A DNA stretch of 60,000 nt from contig NC_092561.1 of assembly GCF_037975245.1 (NCBI RefSeq), positions 4,015,001 through 4,075,000 of the forward strand, read 5' to 3'. This document shows, piece by piece, positions 58,439 to 60,000 of this stretch. How positions within the stretch are numbered: the first letter of the stretch is position 1; each line of letters begins with the position of its first letter. The translations under genes were made by a program, and so were the position numbers. The notes under the pieces are model-generated. The model saw only the letters and a program-made list of their open reading frames with translations, did not search any database and was not told where the DNA came from. This DNA comes from Apostichopus japonicus. Lineage: Eukaryota; Echinodermata; Holothuroidea; Aspidochirotida; Stichopodidae.

Positions 58439-59312
58439 GCATATATCAATATGGAGAAGGCTAACAACGATATCTGTGTCTCTGTAAATTCATAGTTTAA
58501 GTTAGGAAAACATCGATTATGGACACAGCGACAACGAAACAAACATAGAACTCGTCGTGTTTTATCGAGAGCATTATTCTTTATACCCAAGGTAATCAAT
58601 TCCAATATGCGGAGATCTTAATATACTAATATCTGAATTAAACATTTTACTTGACAATTCGAGAACAGAACATGAAACTTTATCAATTAAGATTCGTTAT
58701 ATAACATTAAAATTCCTTCAAAATTTCTTATATCCTGTAAACTGTCGTATGTGGAACACATAATATGTAGCTGTTGTATTTGATGCTTCTTATCCGTATT
58801 TACTGAATTTTCTGCAAACATTACCTTCTATCTATATAAAGTGGTGCATGAAACAGCACGGTCAGATAGGGAAGGGAGATGGGGAGGGGGGGGGGGTGTA
58901 GAGGAGGAGGAGGTTAGTAAGGCCGAGCGGGCATTATTTAGTAGGCTCGTGTATTATATTATACAATTAAAATAAACTCTCATACATTCAGTTAGCGTCC
59001 TTTATAGTTTAAGTGCAAGATCAAGTTTACCCGGGATCTCATCTTCTTCGAATACAAAGTTGGATGACTGATCTGAAACACTGTATAAAGTTCCTCCTTC
59101 GGATTGAGCCGACAAGGAAACAGGTGAAAACATGAAACCTTCATCTCTCTCGAGGTGGCAGTCGTCTAGAACTTGCAAAACAAACTGGTTACTCTCTGTC
59201 TCTCCTTCTTGAATGGTCAATGTTACAGTTGCTGGGAATTCCCCAAGATCTGGCGTGAAATCAAAGCCTGGTTCCATATCATAGTATCCAGGAATGTCGC
59301 TCAGCATGTAAG
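52562..59312 (-). CDS. Secreted Calx-beta / Tie-like Ig-EGF protein, 3' part
   Basis: Eight exons on the minus strand, in gene order: 59031-59312, 58170-58325, 56928-57155, 55952-56272, 55299-55553, 54050-54199, 52962-53123, 52562-52722. Lengths 282, 156, 228, 321, 255, 150, 162 and 161; every internal junction is phase 1. They give 571 residues and a TGA. Order: Calx-beta-like modules (exons 1-3), a Cys-poor linker/Ig-like exon, then an Ig-like exon and three EGF-like exons resembling the ectodomain of Tie receptors (RLIIRRC against RLIVRRC at the Ig-EGF junction; FCFADPLGCLCARGYWG against the second Tie EGF). The protein ends in the third EGF with no membrane or kinase part, so it is presumably secreted. 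The N-terminus and signal peptide lie right of the window. Remembered similarity, no search was run. Confidence 0.85.
52962..53123 (-). CDS. Exon 7, Tie-like EGF
   Basis: 54 codons, phase 1-1. Acceptor TTGTTTTCCAG, donor GTGAGCAT. Encodes CKDLGDGIPRDCKGALFCFA then DPLGCLCARGYWGPKC. The FC..DPxGCxCAxG pattern is specific to the second EGF of Tie receptors. Confidence 0.88.
53225..53470. repeat. Diverged ~28-bp tandem repeat in Tie-like intron
   Basis: Nine or so units of ATACTTAAGCATACCACCAA with heavy variation (AGCATAC and ACCAAACTACC are the most constant words). Lies in the intron between exons 6 and 7. Confidence 0.75.
54050..54199 (-). CDS. Exon 6, EGF-like
   Basis: 50 codons, phase 1-1. 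Acceptor CCGCTAATACAG, donor GTATGTAT. Encodes CPEGSFVADGICTKG, then CYNGG and CICPLGFYGQQCETG, a six-Cys EGF with the typical CxCPxGFxGxxC end. Confidence 0.88.
55299..55553 (-). CDS. Exon 5, Tie-like Ig domain
   Basis: 85 codons, phase 1-1. Acceptor CATTTCACAG, donor GTACGTTT. Encodes NELRWKFNGKGL, an alternating strand, GKHDGYYEVF (the D.G.Y motif before the Ig F strand) and YRTIIRLIIR, closely like the end of the second Ig of Tie1/Tie2. Confidence 0.82.
55952..56272 (-). CDS. Exon 4, linker/Ig-like
   Basis: 107 codons, phase 1-1. Acceptor TTTTCATTGACAG, donor GTAAGTAC. Begins DTDEFYGIVFPASI; includes CGNLDVCPYDRRLPPL and FGSYVISAAYDPEQRIPVFV. By position it corresponds to the first Ig of Tie, but the likeness is weak. 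Confidence 0.75.
56928..57155 (-). CDS. Exon 3, Calx-beta C-terminal half
   Basis: 76 codons, phase 1-1. Acceptor CTTTTTGTTTAG, donor GTATGTTTC. Encodes RYEFDSSQALVPTEDGFTFT, then ISVTIKPSETQCCPP, and ends VTITIVDDG, the classic closing strand of a Calx-beta domain. Confidence 0.82.
57976..58142. mobile_element. Hairpin MITE beside exon 2 of the Tie-like gene
   Basis: The left arm ACAAATAATGAATGGTTTCC, CGTGCAATAGTGCAAATATT is matched by the right arm AATATTTGCACTATTGCACG, GAAACCGTTCATTATTTGT in reverse. Arms of about 55 bp flank a ~55-bp loop. The right end is 28 bp from the exon at 58170. Confidence 0.85.
58170..58325 (-). CDS. Exon 2 of the Calx-beta/Tie-like gene
   Basis: 52 codons, phase 1-1. 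Acceptor CATTTATCAG, donor GTACAAAG. Encodes SSPIFVDLSAENNVIGLVFF then an acidic and a Cys-containing stretch. Probably the first half of the second Calx-beta module, completed by the next exon. Confidence 0.75.
58398..58437. repeat. (TA)n microsatellite
   Basis: Twenty TA units in a row, in the intron between the first two visible exons of the Tie-like gene. Confidence 0.9.
59031..59312 (-). CDS. Calx-beta-like exon (first visible)
   Basis: 94 codons, phase 1-1. Acceptor CCTTATAG, donor GTAAACTTG. Carries LTIQEGETESNQFVLQVLDD, then HLERDEGFMF, ending VFEEDE. The DD..E.DEGF and terminal acidic pattern fits Calx-beta. The preceding exon is not identified within the last 690 bases. Confidence 0.8.
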
Positions 59313-60000
59313 CTATAAGGAACGAACATGAATTAAGAAAAGAAACATTAGCCTTGCCGGATACCTTGCAACTCGCGAACAACGCTACATGTACGAAGAA
59401 GTTTGTGTATTATTGATAAAGAAATCTTTGGAAACACGTGTTCGGAATTGTCATTCAAACACACTTTTGCAGCACTTTAAGTTTTAATAACTTACGTTCG
59501 GCAAAATTATACAAAGTTAACCCTTGTGTTCAATCACTTCATTACACGTTCATTCTGTCAACAGTGCGGAACACGCATATTACATGACATGATGACTGAC
59601 AGCGCCCTCTCTTAAAATGACGTAGATCCCCATTATATAACGAAACATGATTTTAAATAATATATATTGAATTTTTGTGTTTGGTAAACAATTCGATTAA
59701 TTCCAACGAGATTGCAACGGTATTGCTCAAAGTTAGATACCCTTCAAGAGTGAATATTAATGAGCACATGATAAATTAACTTGATTTGGTTATCAGGCTA
59801 TAGTTCCGTCGCCCGGATACTCATTTGATATTGGTGTTGATCCAATATATAACACCATACCCGGCCATATAAAAACCCAAGGGTTCACTAAGACAACAAC
59901 CAACAAGGAAGTTACCGTTTGAAATCAAACAGCACCAATATAGAAAGCAATATTGTATTAGGGGTGTGCCATGGATATATAGAGACACTCAGATCCAGTG
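59313..60000. other. Upstream intron of the Tie-like gene, no exon recognised
   Basis: I searched the minus strand for another phase 1 module and found none with splice sites and domain likeness. The preceding exon must lie to the right of the window. Confidence 0.45.

Overview
This is an AT-rich, intron-rich metazoan genome window. It has long introns, many short non-autonomous transposons, minisatellites and a tRNA-derived SINE. Gene content (DAGLA, NDUFB8, a lineage-type TRIM, and a Calx-beta/Tie-like secreted protein) fits a marine invertebrate deuterostome. My best guess is an echinoderm, perhaps a sea cucumber; this is inference from gene style, not a database match. Almost all open frames over 60 codons here are chance. 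The real genes are in short spliced exons, which I rebuilt from splice sites, codon phase and remembered protein families.

Region 1 (about 1-33,485, minus strand) is the 5' part of a diacylglycerol lipase alpha gene. Six coding exons (33391-33485, 17507-17715, 15225-15332, 3259-3421, 2208-2292, 681-893) join in perfect phase into 291 residues, from the start Met through four membrane segments to the start of the lipase domain. The catalytic exons lie to the left of the window. The introns hold most of the mobile DNA: three hAT-type elements, two copies of a TTAA-flanked piggyBac-like MITE, a 2.6 kb DNA transposon with a repeated GTGACTTACGTGAC motif, a U2 snRNA-headed SINE, a tRNA SINE, two further inverted-repeat MITEs, a degenerate tyrosine-phosphatase-like exon and several minisatellites.

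Region 2 (about 33.5-46.4 kb) has one intact coding exon for a 727-residue RING/B-box/coiled-coil TRIM protein (38050-40233, plus). It also has a fold-back element, a 5'-truncated LINE with a 37-bp target duplication, a decayed RING-only copy of the TRIM gene with a premature TGA, and a low-complexity TTACA-rich tract.

Region 3 (46448-50861, plus) is NDUFB8 (mitochondrial complex I) in five exons giving 185 residues. SINEs sit in introns 1 and 4. The intron 4 SINE is bracketed by a duplicate of the start of exon 5, which leaves a decoy exon with an intact acceptor.

Region 4 (52.4 kb to beyond the right half, minus strand) is the 3' part of a secreted modular gene. Eight exons, with every internal junction in phase 1, encode Calx-beta-like modules followed by a Tie-receptor-like Ig/EGF ectodomain. 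It ends in a stop codon with no transmembrane or kinase part. This unusual domain order is the most interesting candidate in the window.
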